DNA from: Colwellia sp. E2M01 | Lineage (GTDB): Bacteria > Pseudomonadota > Gammaproteobacteria > Enterobacterales > Alteromonadaceae | Assembly: GCF_018860585.1 (NCBI RefSeq) | Contig: NZ_JAHKPR010000037.1 | Coordinates: 1-39,409, forward strand | DNA: 39,409 nt | Reading direction: 5' to 3' | Shown: positions 1 to 8,212 of the stretch, one piece after another | Numbering within the stretch: the first letter of the stretch is position 1 | Layout of the letters: each line of letters starts with the position of its first letter | Made by a program: the position numbers and the translations under genes | The notes under the pieces: model-generated | What the model was told of the DNA's origin: nothing | What the model saw: the letters and a program-made list of their open reading frames with translations, nothing else | Database searches by the model: none

Positions 1-116
1 TAATCAACTTGGTATTAATCAAGCGCCTTGCCTTTAAATATTTTCCCTTCGCACAGCTAGACCAGAAAATTATCGGAATTGGTATTACTCACAGTTAAAG
101 GCAAATACTGTTGGTG

Positions 117-659
117 TTATAAACGACCTCTATTAGCTTCTAAACTTAACCTTACTACTTCTGTTTTGGTTAATCTGTCTTGTAAACTAAGCTTGTTTTT
201 TCTATCAAAAATAACAATGATATTACCTAAACCGAATAATGTGGGAAGTAACCGTTTTACGGCAGTTTTTTTACTGATCAAGCTACCATCTATATTTTGT
301 ACACGTAAACGCCAAGCTCGCATGCCAAGTGTTTGGCCGCTTTTTGTCCAGAAAAAAACAAAAAAGTAACTTACCCAAAACAGCTTCCATAGCTCATTTG
401 GCCATTTCAACCAGAATGTATTACTAATAGTGTCTGAAAAATGCTGGTAACCTTGCATACCAAACAAACCAAAATAATGGCCTAGATAGAGTAATAAAAA
501 GCCAATAGCACCTGCTGTCATGTAAACCGCACAAGCAAGTAAAAAGTCATAAACCCATGAGCCAATACGGCGCCTAAAGCCTGCACGAGGGAAAATTTCA
601 TGGTCTGCTTCTGTATTATCTGCAGATGCCGTTGTTGAGTTGGTGTTTGTATCAGTCAT
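117..659 (-). CDS. RDD family inner-membrane protein
   Basis: A 180-residue protein with an RDD domain from about residue 24 to the end. It begins with an Arg-rich segment (RAGFRRRIGSWVYDFLLA) that leads into a first membrane helix carrying the family Asp. A second hydrophobic segment lies around residues 55-70 and a third around 95-105. The stretch GMRAWRLRVQNIDGS is typical of RDD proteins. The first 23 residues are polar and probably cytoplasmic. RDD proteins are small membrane proteins of mostly unknown role; some have been linked to ion or solute transport, but nothing here fixes a substrate. The ATG at 659 has only a weak AAGA upstream. The gene stands alone, divergent from the tRNA. 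Confidence 0.88.
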   Translation of the reverse strand: MTDTNTNSTTASADNTEADHEIFPRAGFRRRIGSWVYDFLLACAVYMTAGAIGFLLLYLGHYFGLFGMQGYQHFSDTISNTFWLKWPNELWKLFWVSYFFVFFWTKSGQTLGMRAWRLRVQNIDGSLISKKTAVKRLLPTLFGLGNIIVIFDRKNKLSLQDRLTKTEVVRLSLEANRGRL

Positions 660-1031
660 TTAATCTTCTTTGTTTATGCGTTTATGCTTTAGTTGTTACG
701 CTAGGATATCTGAACCCGCACCTTGATGTGTGATGGCTATAACATAAAAATAAGGGTGCCAGTTTAGCAAGGTTTAACGTCATTGAGTATAACTGAGTAA
801 TACCTTAATGCGAAAGGGCTGAGCAAATAAACAACACTTAACTTAGAACTATGGCAGCAGCATTAAAAACTTGTTGCTTACTGTCATTAGTTTCGTATAA
901 TGCACCCTCCTGAGTTAGCCAATTAAAAACTGTTTTACTTTAGGTTTTTTAAAAAATACAGTTTACAAAGAAATCAGTTTTTAGTTTAAAAATGACTTCT
1001 TTGCAAATTGCAAAACGGGCTGTAAGCCTTT
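660..1031. other. Intergenic region upstream of tRNA-Leu
   Basis: No credible coding sequence. It holds the start side of the RDD gene and the promoter of the tRNA gene (separate entry). Between the promoter and the tRNA is an AT-rich leader of about 120 nt that would be removed during tRNA maturation. A 71-codon reading frame on the minus strand across the tRNA is an artefact. Confidence 0.6.
874..901 (+). promoter_or_regulatory. Sigma-70 promoter of tRNA-Leu
   Basis: TTGCTT (874-879) and a perfect TATAAT (896-901) are separated by 16 nt and followed by a C-rich discriminator (GCACCCTCC). GC-rich discriminators are typical of stable-RNA promoters under stringent control. Transcription would start near 908, about 125 nt before the mature tRNA 5' end. 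Confidence 0.6.
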
Positions 1032-1116
1032 GCCAGCGTGATGAAATTGGTATACATGGGGGATTCAAAATCCCCTGTCGCAAGACGTGTCGGTTCGAGT
1101 CCGACCGCTGGTACCA
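1032..1116 (+). tRNA. tRNA-Leu (anticodon CAA)
   Basis: An 85-nt class II tRNA. The acceptor arms GCCAGCG (1032-1038) and CGCTGGT (1106-1112) pair, with G1-U72 as a wobble. The anticodon stem GGGGA/TCCCC encloses the loop TTCAAAA, giving anticodon CAA for UUG codons. A long variable arm (TGTCGCAAGACG region) and the T-loop GGTTCGAGTCC are present. The 3' CCA is encoded at 1114-1116. This is the only tRNA seen in the window. Confidence 0.96.
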
Positions 1117-1123
1117 CCATTCT

Positions 1124-1155
1124 AAAGCCCTGATTCGAAAGAGTCGGGGCTTTTT
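1124..1155 (+). terminator. Intrinsic terminator of tRNA-Leu
   Basis: Stem AAAGCCCTGATTC / GAGTCGGGGCTTT around a GAAA tetraloop, followed by a short T run. It starts 8 nt after the tRNA CCA end and separates the tRNA from ppiC. Confidence 0.85.
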
Positions 1156-1216
1156 AATTTCCACAAAGTAATAGTAAAATAGGTTAGTTATTAATTGTTA
1201 TTTATAAAGGTTTATC

Positions 1217-1495
1217 ATGGCTTCTACAGCACACGCATTGCATATACTGGTTAAACATAAAGAAATTGCCGAAGATATTCTTAAACAGCTAGCTAAAGGT
1301 GCTAAGTTTCAAAATTTAGCTAAAAAATATTCAACCTGTCCGTCAGGTAAAAAAGGTGGAGATTTAGGCGAATTTAGGCGCGGTCAAATGGTGCCGCAGT
1401 TTGATAAAGTCGCTTTTAGTGGAGCAATCTTAGAGCCTCACCTAGTTAAAACTAAATTCGGTTGGCATGTTATTAAAGTGCTTTATCGGACTTGA
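1217..1495 (+). CDS. ppiC: PpiC-type parvulin peptidyl-prolyl isomerase
   Basis: A 92-residue single-domain parvulin that catalyses cis-trans isomerisation of peptidyl-prolyl bonds. The hallmark segments are [17 protein letters not shown] at the start, [31 protein letters not shown] in the middle and [14 protein letters not shown] at the end. This matches the size and order of Escherichia coli PpiC (93 residues). There is no signal peptide, so it is a free cytoplasmic isomerase rather than SurA or PpiD. The ATG at 1217 has an AAAGG ribosome binding site 7 nt upstream. It is probably monocistronic. Confidence 0.95.
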   Translation: MASTAHALHILVKHKEIAEDILKQLAKGAKFQNLAKKYSTCPSGKKGGDLGEFRRGQMVPQFDKVAFSGAILEPHLVKTKFGWHVIKVLYRT

Positions 1496-1838
1496 TTTAT
1501 ACTGTACGTTACAAAAAACATAGAATATAGATCAAATGTAAGTTTAAAAATTAGTTTGTATTACGGTTCAATTAAAGAAGTAGAGTCATTGTTTAGTAAG
1601 GCGTCTATTTTCGTTTTAGTTAGTGAAAATATACAAGTGCTTAAGTTGTCAATTCTTCTAATGCTCACTTTGTGCTCATTGTAGAAAAATATGGTCAATC
1701 AGAATGAGACTAGATATTTGTAATAATTTACGAATATTAAAAATGTTTGACCAAAAAGTTATATTTTTTTGCATAATAAATTTTGGCTATTGCACCATAT
1801 AGTCATCTATTTTGGTGCAATCTCCCCAAAATGTTCCA
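1496..1838. other. Intergenic region, nothing recognised
   Basis: An AT-rich gap between the convergent ppiC and NTF2-like genes. I see no strong hairpin followed by a T run, no repeat shared with the rest of the window and no convincing reading frame. Confidence 0.5.
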
Positions 1839-2237
1839 TTAAGGTTGGTTTATTTCTGGTTCTAGAATCCACTCTGCGCTGTCATTCCATACATCCATTT
1901 TGCATATTTTATTATTTCGTACTTCAAATCTATCTAGATAACGGTTTCCTGAAAAACTCTGGCCATTTTTCCATTCCCCAAATAAAGTTCCATTTGAATA
2001 TACGACAGCATAGTCTTCATAAACGGTACAATCATAATGACTAATTGCCTTTTTAACCCAGTTGTAGCGGTTATTGTTAAACTCAGTAATAACAGTAGCT
2101 GAGCGCATTTTTCGATTACCAGTAAACGTTATCTCTACATCTTCTGACATATAAGTTGCGGCTATTTCTGGTGCGGGTTTCATTGACGCTTCTAAAAATT
2201 CAGCGACTATTTTAATTGCATCTTTTTGAGTATTCAT
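1839..2237 (-). CDS. NTF2-like / SnoaL-like family protein
   Basis: A 132-residue cone-fold (NTF2/SnoaL-like) protein. The N-terminal helix pattern (DAIKIVAEFLEASMKPAPEIAATYMSEDVEITF) and the later beta-strand ladder with FEVRNNKICKMDVWND are typical of the family, which includes polyketide cyclases, steroid isomerases and many proteins of unknown activity. It has no signal peptide. The ATG at 2237 has AAGGA about 10 nt upstream. It is divergent from the Tsx-like gene, and the 145-bp gap between them holds a putative regulator site, so it may belong to the nucleobase regulon. Its substrate cannot be read from the sequence. Confidence 0.8.
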   Translation of the reverse strand: MNTQKDAIKIVAEFLEASMKPAPEIAATYMSEDVEITFTGNRKMRSATVITEFNNNRYNWVKKAISHYDCTVYEDYAVVYSNGTLFGEWKNGQSFSGNRYLDRFEVRNNKICKMDVWNDSAEWILEPEINQP

Positions 2238-2303
2238 TTTTTACATATCCTTCTATTTAGTTTGTTATTTAAATATACCATTTTTATTACTGGCACAAAC
2301 AAT

Positions 2304-2332
2304 GCTAGCAATTATGTTGCCATATTGCTAGC
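2304..2332. promoter_or_regulatory. Putative GntR operator upstream of the tsx-like gene
   Basis: A perfect 9-bp inverted repeat, GCTAGCAAT (2304-2312) and ATTGCTAGC (2324-2332), with an 11-nt spacer. A second, weaker half-site pair (ATTGCTA ... TAGCGAT) overlaps to about 2346. Closely related sequences occur upstream of the gntR gene (5211-5232) and the BMP importer (5462-5482), so all three are probably read by the same regulator. Confidence 0.55.
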
Positions 2333-2382
2333 TATATAGTTAGCGATGTATTTGGTAATAAAACAAACATATTGGAGGTAAC

Positions 2383-3090
2383 ATGAAAAATATACTTATT
2401 GGGGCTAGTTTAGCGCTTTGTAGCTTTAGTTCATTAGCAGAAATGAAATGGAACGATTTTAGTTTAAGTTATATAAAAGCTAATAATTACGAAGTGGGAG
2501 ATAATGAACGTCAAGTGCTAACGGTAGAGCATGCTAGTGGACATGACTGGGGAGGTACCTTTTTCTTTTTAGATCATGAAGACTTTTCAGATGGCACGGT
2601 AACAAATTACTTTGAATTATCACCCAATATCAGCCTTTCTTATTTAACAAACTCGAACTTGGCATTGGGGCCAATAAAAGATGTATATTTTGCGACAACC
2701 TGGGAAGGCGGAGATACATTTAATAACTTCCTTTATGGAATAGGAGTAAACTTTAATGCGCCAGGCTTTAAATATTTGAATCTTGCTTTTTATAAAGCGA
2801 ATAACGAATTATGGGTAAATGATGAACAAGCAACTTTGACTTGGGCATTGCCGGGAGAGTTTCTAAATCAAAATATTGTTTGGGATGGTTTCATCGACTG
2901 GTCTAGTGGTTCAGAAACACAAAAGTCAGAATTGAATTTTACTTCTCAACTAAAATGGAATATTGCCCCGACGCTAGGAATTGATAGCATACTTTATGTA
3001 GGCATTGAATATGCTTACTGGATAAATAAATATGGTATTGATGGTGTAGATGAAAAAAACCCAGGCTTGCTAGTTAAATGGCACTTTTAA
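2383..3090 (+). CDS. Tsx-like nucleoside-specific outer-membrane channel
   Basis: A 235-residue outer-membrane beta-barrel of the Tsx/OmpK family, which forms channels for nucleosides. A signal peptide covers about residues 1-19 (MKNILIGASLALCSFSSLA). The family start follows (MKWNDFSLSYIKANNYE), then TVEHASGHDWGGTFFFLDHEDF, and the chain ends with an aromatic residue (LLVKWHF), as expected for BAM substrates. The start ATG at 2383 has a strong GGAGGT. It sits upstream of a deaminase-like hydrolase and a nucleoside-type BMP importer, so the channel is probably the outer-membrane entry for the same substrates. A candidate operator lies just upstream. Confidence 0.85.
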   Translation: MKNILIGASLALCSFSSLAEMKWNDFSLSYIKANNYEVGDNERQVLTVEHASGHDWGGTFFFLDHEDFSDGTVTNYFELSPNISLSYLTNSNLALGPIKDVYFATTWEGGDTFNNFLYGIGVNFNAPGFKYLNLAFYKANNELWVNDEQATLTWALPGEFLNQNIVWDGFIDWSSGSETQKSELNFTSQLKWNIAPTLGIDSILYVGIEYAYWINKYGIDGVDEKNPGLLVKWHF

Positions 3091-3124
3091 TTCTGCTTAA
3101 TTCTGACATTGAATAAATATGGAT

Positions 3125-3160
3125 CGTAGAAAATCTATTAAACAGTTTTTCTACGTGTTT
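3125..3160 (+). terminator. Intrinsic terminator after the tsx-like gene
   Basis: CGTAGAAAA (3125-3133) pairs with TTTTCTACG (3147-3155) and is followed by TGTTTTAT. It lies between the channel gene and the amidohydrolase, so the amidohydrolase is expressed by readthrough or from its own promoter. Confidence 0.6.
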
Positions 3161-3173
3161 TATCTTATAACTT

Positions 3174-4409
3174 ATGGATTTACAAAAGATGACTGCCTTA
3201 ATAATTGAAAATGCAAGACTTAAGTTAAATGGAGAGTTACAAACTTTATATGTTAAAAATGGGTATTATGTAGCTGAACTCAAAGGTGATCATTCCACTA
3301 AAAAATTAGATATACAAGGGAAGTTACTCCTTCCTGGGTTAATTGAAACACACCTGCATTTAGATAAGGCTTGTATTATTGAGCGTTGCCAAATTATTAA
3401 AGGTGACCTTCAAGAAGCTATTGAACAGACTTCAAATGCAAAACTAGACTTTTCCGAAGAAGATATTTTTGAGCGTGGAAAGGCTGTATTGCGGCAAGCG
3501 ATTTTGAATGGAACTAGTTATATAAGAACACATGTTGAAATAGATCCCGGTATTGGATTAAATTCTTTTTATGCTATTAAGCGATTAAAAGATGAATTTT
3601 CTAAGTTTATAGATCTTCAAATATGTGTTTTTCCACAAGAGGGGTTAACTAATAATCCCGGTACAGAGGAGTTGTTATGCAAAGCTCTTGAGCTTGGTGC
3701 GGAGGTATTAGGCGGTTGCCCTTATACAGATAATGCCCCTGAAGAGCATATTAAACGGTTATTTAAAATTGCTAAAAAGTATGATGTTGACTTAGATTTT
3801 CATCTAGATTTCGATTTAAGCCCAGAAAAAATGATGCTTCCATTTTTGATATCTCAAACAAATAAGTATAAGTGGAACTATAGGGTTACAGCTGGCCATG
3901 TTACAAAGCTTTCTGCTATACCGCTTGTAGAATTACAACAAATTGCCATTCAATTAGCAGAAGCCGGTATTTCAATTACAAGTTTACCTAGTACCGACTT
4001 ATTCTTAAATGGACGGAATATAGAATATTTACAGCCACGTGGTGTTACACCACTTAAACCTTTACATAAAGCGGGTGTAAATTGTTCTATATCTACCAAC
4101 AATATTGGAAATCCGTTTACACCTTATGGTGATGCTAGTTTGATTAGACAAGCCAACTTATATGCAAATGTCTCACAGCTTTCTAATAGAGATGATCTTA
4201 ATAATTGCTTCAACTGGATAACTTATTCTTCTGCAAAAATACTTGGATTAAAAGCTTATGGCACTGATGTTGGCTGTAAAGCTGATTTTATTGTCATAGA
4301 TGGAAAATCAGTAGACGAAGTCATTGCTAAAATAAAACAACCTGAACTTGGTTATAAATCAGGTCGTTGTACTTTTAAGCGACCTAGCCCGATAGCTTAT
4401 CTCGACTAA
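3174..4409 (+). CDS. Cytosine deaminase-like amidohydrolase
   Basis: A 411-residue cytoplasmic metal-dependent hydrolase of the amidohydrolase superfamily, in the cytosine-deaminase/AtzC-like branch. It has the beta-1 metal motif ETHLHLDKACI, the strand with THVEIDP, the segment ICVFPQEGLTNNPGTEELL, FHLDFDLSP where CodA has HCDE, AGHVTKL, and STNNIGNPFTPYGDASLIRQANLYA where CodA has the metal Asp. I recall HLDF and STNN as general features of this sub-branch, so the changes may be a lineage feature rather than decay. The substrate is probably a cyclic amidine or nucleobase derivative but is not fixed. The start is uncertain: 3174 (weak ribosome site) or 3189. Confidence 0.82.
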   Translation: MDLQKMTALIIENARLKLNGELQTLYVKNGYYVAELKGDHSTKKLDIQGKLLLPGLIETHLHLDKACIIERCQIIKGDLQEAIEQTSNAKLDFSEEDIFERGKAVLRQAILNGTSYIRTHVEIDPGIGLNSFYAIKRLKDEFSKFIDLQICVFPQEGLTNNPGTEELLCKALELGAEVLGGCPYTDNAPEEHIKRLFKIAKKYDVDLDFHLDFDLSPEKMMLPFLISQTNKYKWNYRVTAGHVTKLSAIPLVELQQIAIQLAEAGISITSLPSTDLFLNGRNIEYLQPRGVTPLKPLHKAGVNCSISTNNIGNPFTPYGDASLIRQANLYANVSQLSNRDDLNNCFNWITYSSAKILGLKAYGTDVGCKADFIVIDGKSVDEVIAKIKQPELGYKSGRCTFKRPSPIAYLD

Positions 4410-4472
4410 ATATTTTTTATATTGTTATTTAATTATGTTCTACGTTTCTCTTGTTAAGGGAGATATATTTCT

Positions 4473-4508
4473 ATTAAAACAGTAGGTTACTATGCTTGCT
4501 GTTTTAAT
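4473..4508. terminator. Bidirectional hairpin between convergent genes
   Basis: ATTAAAACAG (4473-4482) and CTGTTTTAAT (4499-4508) form a stem with A and T tracts on both sides. It lies between the amidohydrolase and the 3' end of the convergent gntR gene and overlaps that stop codon. Confidence 0.45.
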
Positions 4509-5187
4509 TTAGGCCTTGAAATACATCTGAAAAATCTAAAATAACACTACCATCATCGTCTAATACTAATTCAGACTCTAGTTTGTCTAAATGGATAATC
4601 ATTAAGTCTATCGCTTCCTTTTGATTTCCTTCGCGTAAGGCGCTTATAATTTCTAAATGCTCGTTCGAAGCACAGCAAGGTATGTCATTTCGTTGATAAA
4701 GAGCAACGATCAGAGAGCTCCGAACCATAATGTCATCAAAAATTCCTAGCAAAACTTTATTTTCACATATATAAGCAAGCATTCTATGGAAGTCACTAAG
4801 TGCTAAAACAATCGCTTGCCGATCGTTGTTATTTATTACCGTTTGCTCATGGTCCATGTGGTCCATTATTTTTTTGTGATATTTTTTTATTTTATCCGGT
4901 GTAATTAGTTCTAAAATTCCTTTTTCAATTACGCGACGGGTAGCAAATATATCTCTAGCTTCGTTTGCATCGGGTTTTGCAATTTCAGCGCCTTTATTTC
5001 GTTTAATATTGATAATCTGTTTAAGTGCTAATCGCTGAAATGCAGCCTGCACATGATTACGATTAGCTTTTAAGCTTTCTACGATTTGGGACTCTACCAG
5101 TCTCTGTCCTGGTTTAAGTCGGTGCTGTGCAATGGCTTTTGATATCAATTCAACAATTCTATGAATTTCTGCTTGTTTATCGTTCAA
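4504..5187 (-). CDS. GntR family transcriptional regulator, FCD subfamily
   Basis: A 227-residue regulator. The N-terminal winged helix-turn-helix covers about residues 8-72 (IVELISKAIAQHRLKPGQRLVES, then the recognition region SLKANRNHVQAAFQRLALKQII). The C-terminal all-helical FCD domain covers about residues 80-210 and carries the metal/ligand-pocket residues expected of this class (SDFHRMLAYICEN; SNEHLEIISALREGNQKEAIDLMIIHL). The ATG at 5187 has a strong TAGGAGG. It is divergent from the BMP importer operon and convergent with the amidohydrolase. A GCTAGC-type site sits just upstream of its own start, so it probably represses itself and the flanking uptake genes and is relieved by a nucleobase-derived ligand. 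The ligand is inference. Confidence 0.9.
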   Translation of the reverse strand: MNDKQAEIHRIVELISKAIAQHRLKPGQRLVESQIVESLKANRNHVQAAFQRLALKQIINIKRNKGAEIAKPDANEARDIFATRRVIEKGILELITPDKIKKYHKKIMDHMDHEQTVINNNDRQAIVLALSDFHRMLAYICENKVLLGIFDDIMVRSSLIVALYQRNDIPCCASNEHLEIISALREGNQKEAIDLMIIHLDKLESELVLDDDGSVILDFSDVFQGLN

Positions 5188-5210
5188 TTTATCCTCCTAG
5201 GCGGAACTAC

Positions 5211-5232
5211 TATAGCTAGCTATCTTGCTAGG
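5211..5232. promoter_or_regulatory. Putative GntR operator upstream of gntR
   Basis: TATAGCTAGCTATCTTGCTAG lies about 25-45 bp upstream of the gntR start codon and resembles the GCTAGCAAT repeats at 2304-2332 and 5462-5482. This position suits autorepression. Confidence 0.5.
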
Positions 5233-5461
5233 TTAAATGATAAAACGATTTCCGTGAATAGTCACTAATCATTATATATTTTATAAACAGGAAGGCAGCG
5301 GACATATATTAGTTCTAAAAGTTACATAAAAAAGTTAGCTGCTTAATCATAGTGCACTATGCACCATACTGTTATGTACTATTAAAAAATTCTAGGCATT
5401 TAAATAGGAAGTAAATAATTAAGTTATTAATAAATAAGATTATTTTAATTTAGGCCTGTAA

Positions 5462-5482
5462 ATTGCTAGCAATATAGCTAGT
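5462..5482. promoter_or_regulatory. Putative GntR operator upstream of the BMP importer
   Basis: The perfect 12-bp palindrome ATTGCTAGCAAT (5462-5473) is followed by ATAGCTAG, 31 bp upstream of the lipoprotein start. It is the clearest copy of the shared motif in the locus. Confidence 0.55.
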
Positions 5483-5512
5483 TGTTTGAGTTTATTTAAT
5501 AGGTGCATTGTT

Positions 5513-6622
5513 ATGATTAAGAAAATATTTATAAAGTCAGTTATTTGTGCAGGGATTATTTCATCTGCTTTAGCGTTAACGGGATGTGGTGATTCTAAAG
5601 ATGATATGTCTTTGGTTGCAGCTAAAAGCGATTCCCCAGACATTGCTTTTTTATATATAGGTACAGTTGGGGATGAAGGCTGGACATATGAGCACAATAG
5701 AGGACGTCTTTACTTAGAGGAGAAATTAGGTAAAAAGGTCGATTTTGTTGAAAATGTTCCTGAGAACGCTGACGCGGAGAGAATAATTTCTCAATTAGCG
5801 CAAGATCATGACATTATTTTTGCCACTAGTTTTGGACATATGGATTATATTTTAAATTCGTCAAAACGTTTTCCAAAAGTGAAGTTTTTACATGCTGCGG
5901 GTTATAAGTCAAGCACAAATATGGGGAATTACTTTGGAAAAAACTGGGAAGCTAGCTATTTAACAGGTATTGCTGCTGGTAGTGTCAGTAAAACAAATAA
6001 AATTGGTTATTTAGCATCATTTCCAATCCCTCAGTTAGTATACAACATTAATGCTTTTACCTTAGGTGCAAGAAGTGTAAATGAAGATATTGAAGTTAAC
6101 GTAATATGGAATAACTCATGGTACGACCCAGCAAATGAGCGTTCAGCAGCTATTAGTATGGCGGATGAAGGTATGGATGTCTTAGTCTCTTACCCAGACT
6201 CTCCGGCTACGATTAAGGTTGCTCAAGAAAGAGGCATATGGGGTGTAGGGAACTCAACCAGTATGGCCCATTATGCACCTGATGCTTATATTACAAACCC
6301 AGTATGGAATTGGGGAGTGTATTACGAAAAAGTAGTTGAAGAAATTAAAGCGGGTACTTGGGAAGGTGGCTCATATTTAGGGGGACTTAAAGATGGCATG
6401 GTTGATTTAGCTGAGTTTGGAAAAAATGTACCAGAACCAGTTAAAGCACTTGTTAACAAGGAGAAGAAAAGAATTATATCAGGTGAATTTAATATATTTT
6501 CAGGACCTATTAAGGATCGAGATGGTTTGGAAAGAGTCGGATCAGGAGAAAAAATTTCAGATGAAGATGTCTTAACAATGAATTGGTTTGTAGAAGGTGT
6601 AAAAGGTAGCTTGTCTAATTAG
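5513..6622 (+). CDS. BMP family ABC transporter substrate-binding lipoprotein
   Basis: A 369-residue lipoprotein with a signal peptide and lipobox LTGC at about residue 24. It has the basic-membrane-protein (PnrA/Med) fold: IAFLYIGTVGDEGWTYEHNRGRLYLEEKLG, then DHDIIFATSFGHMDYILNSSKRFPKVKFLHAAGYKS, and YLTGIAAGSVSKTNKIGYLASFPIPQLVYNINAFTLGA. BMP proteins bind purine or other nucleosides for ABC import. I place the start at the ATG at 5513 because AGGTG lies 8 nt upstream and the signal peptide is then normal; an upstream TTG at 5486 would add nine polar residues. It is the first gene of a four-gene importer operon with 24 nt to the ATPase. The ligand is probably a nucleoside or nucleobase given CodA downstream. 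Confidence 0.92.
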   Translation: MIKKIFIKSVICAGIISSALALTGCGDSKDDMSLVAAKSDSPDIAFLYIGTVGDEGWTYEHNRGRLYLEEKLGKKVDFVENVPENADAERIISQLAQDHDIIFATSFGHMDYILNSSKRFPKVKFLHAAGYKSSTNMGNYFGKNWEASYLTGIAAGSVSKTNKIGYLASFPIPQLVYNINAFTLGARSVNEDIEVNVIWNNSWYDPANERSAAISMADEGMDVLVSYPDSPATIKVAQERGIWGVGNSTSMAHYAPDAYITNPVWNWGVYYEKVVEEIKAGTWEGGSYLGGLKDGMVDLAEFGKNVPEPVKALVNKEKKRIISGEFNIFSGPIKDRDGLERVGSGEKISDEDVLTMNWFVEGVKGSLSN

Positions 6623-6646
6623 GTGCTTTAAGGAGGAGGAAAGATT

Positions 6647-8212
6647 ATGCAAAAACAAAGTAATATGCCTTACGCAATTGAAGTACAGAATATTGTTAAA
6701 ACATTTGGACCTGTGATTGCTACAAATCAAGTATCTTTTAAAGTAAAGAAAGGGGAAATACACGCATTACTAGGAGAAAATGGAGCAGGTAAAAGTACGT
6801 TAATGAGTATCCTATATGGTCTCTATAGACCGGATAGTGGAATTCTTAAAATAGATGGAGAGGTTGTTTCATTCAAATCTCCTAAAGAAGCTGCACAAAA
6901 AAGTATTGGTATGGTTCATCAAAATTTTCAATTGGTTAGTACATTAACTGCATTTGACAATATATTAATGGGATTGCCTGAATCTTGGTGGAGAGGACGG
7001 AACTGGAGGTTTAAAAAAGTTAAGGAGATTGAAAGCTTGGCAAAAGAATATGGACTTTCTTTTGAGGTTGAAAGAGCTGTGTGGCAGATGTCACATGGTG
7101 AAAAGCAGCGAGTTGAAATTTTCAAAGCTTTATATCGACAATCTGACATTATTATTTTAGATGAACCTACATCGGTATTGACACCACAAGAATCGGATGA
7201 CCTATACCGGACGTTAAAAAAATTAAAAGAAACGGGTAAGACGATTGTATTAACTACCCATAAGTTGAGAGAAGTTATGCATGCATGTGATCATATTTCT
7301 ATTATGAGAAAAGGAAAAATGGTTGCAAGTATGCCTAGTTCAGAAACAAACGAACGAGATCTTGCAAGGAAGCTAATGGGTGAAATGCCTGTTGAAGTAA
7401 GGCGAATAGAAAAAAGTGAATCATCAACTAAACCGAGTAAAAACTTGTTGGAACTTCAAGAAATTTGTGCCAAAGGATTACACGGAGAACAAGCTTTAAA
7501 TGATCTTTCTTTATTTGTTTATCCAGGTGAGATTGTTGGTGTAGCTGGTGTAGCCGGTAATGGACAAAAGCAACTTGCAGAAATTATCACGGGTATGCAA
7601 AACCCAACTTCAGGCGGTATTAAGTTTAAAGGTAAATGGATAAATCATTCTAGTATAAAAGGCATGATTGATATTGGTATAGCTCATGTCCCAGAAGACA
7701 GATTACATACGGGAATGGCTGGTTCTCTTGATGCCGTTGATAATCTATTAATGAAAGATTACAAAAAAGAAAAGCACTCTAACCTAGGTATTATGAAGCA
7801 TAGTAGGAATCTAGATTGGGCAAAATCTATTATTAATAATTATGACGTGACAACACCATCAGCTAATTACCCTGTAAGGTTATTATCTGGTGGCAATCAG
7901 CAAAAATTGTTGTTGGCAAGAGAGATTGAAGGAGACCCTGCATTATTAGTCGCAAATCACCCAACTCAAGGGCTTGATGTAGGTGCAACTGCATCTGTAC
8001 ATAATTTATTATTGGACATGCGTTCACGAGATAGAGGTGTACTTTTAATATCTGAAGATTTAGATGAGATTTTGAAAATATCTGATCGGATATTAGTTAT
8101 TTATCAGGGCATGATTACTGGTGAGTTTGAACCAAGTAAAGCAACGCGTGAAGAAATTGGCTTATATATGACAGGTTCTAAAACTCAATTTAACGTAGGA
8201 GCTTTAGCATGA
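6647..8212 (+). CDS. BMP-type ABC transporter ATP-binding protein (two ABC domains)
   Basis: A 521-residue double ATPase of the YufO/RbsA-like sugar-and-nucleoside importer class. Domain 1 (about 8-240) has Walker A GENGAGKST, signature MSHGEKQRVE, Walker B IIILDEPTSVL and switch TTHK. Domain 2 (about 265-510) has the degenerate Walker A GVAGNGQKQL, signature LSGGNQQKLLLAREIE and a divergent Walker B region LLVANHPTQGLDVGA. The unequal pair, with one consensus and one degenerate site, is normal in this family. The start has a very strong AGGAGGAGG. Its last codon overlaps the next gene by 4 nt (ATGA), which indicates translational coupling. Confidence 0.93.
   Translation: MQKQSNMPYAIEVQNIVKTFGPVIATNQVSFKVKKGEIHALLGENGAGKSTLMSILYGLYRPDSGILKIDGEVVSFKSPKEAAQKSIGMVHQNFQLVSTLTAFDNILMGLPESWWRGRNWRFKKVKEIESLAKEYGLSFEVERAVWQMSHGEKQRVEIFKALYRQSDIIILDEPTSVLTPQESDDLYRTLKKLKETGKTIVLTTHKLREVMHACDHISIMRKGKMVASMPSSETNERDLARKLMGEMPVEVRRIEKSESSTKPSKNLLELQEICAKGLHGEQALNDLSLFVYPGEIVGVAGVAGNGQKQLAEIITGMQNPTSGGIKFKGKWINHSSIKGMIDIGIAHVPEDRLHTGMAGSLDAVDNLLMKDYKKEKHSNLGIMKHSRNLDWAKSIINNYDVTTPSANYPVRLLSGGNQQKLLLAREIEGDPALLVANHPTQGLDVGATASVHNLLLDMRSRDRGVLLISEDLDEILKISDRILVIYQGMITGEFEPSKATREEIGLYMTGSKTQFNVGALA

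Larger units (their letters stand above)
5188..5512. promoter_or_regulatory. Divergent control region between gntR and the BMP importer
   Basis: This 325-bp gap contains three palindromic elements: a GCTAGCTATCTTGCTAG-type site (5211-5232) next to gntR, the perfect 14-bp palindrome CATAGTGCACTATG (5348-5361) in the middle, and ATTGCTAGCAAT plus ATAGCTAG (5462-5482) just upstream of the importer. The outer two resemble the site upstream of tsx. No gene is seen here; an ORF that begins at 5486 with TTG only extends the lipoprotein start. Confidence 0.6.

Noticed and set aside
1-116. TTGGTATTA repeats at the left edge as a fourth dispersed-repeat copy
   Set aside because: Only the short end-like motif is present; the AAGTGATCATTTATACGGGC core is absent.
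949-1164. 71-codon minus-strand frame across the tRNA-Leu
   Set aside because: It is the antisense reading of the tRNA, a common artefact (the SDSNRH-type peptide), and has no ribosome site.
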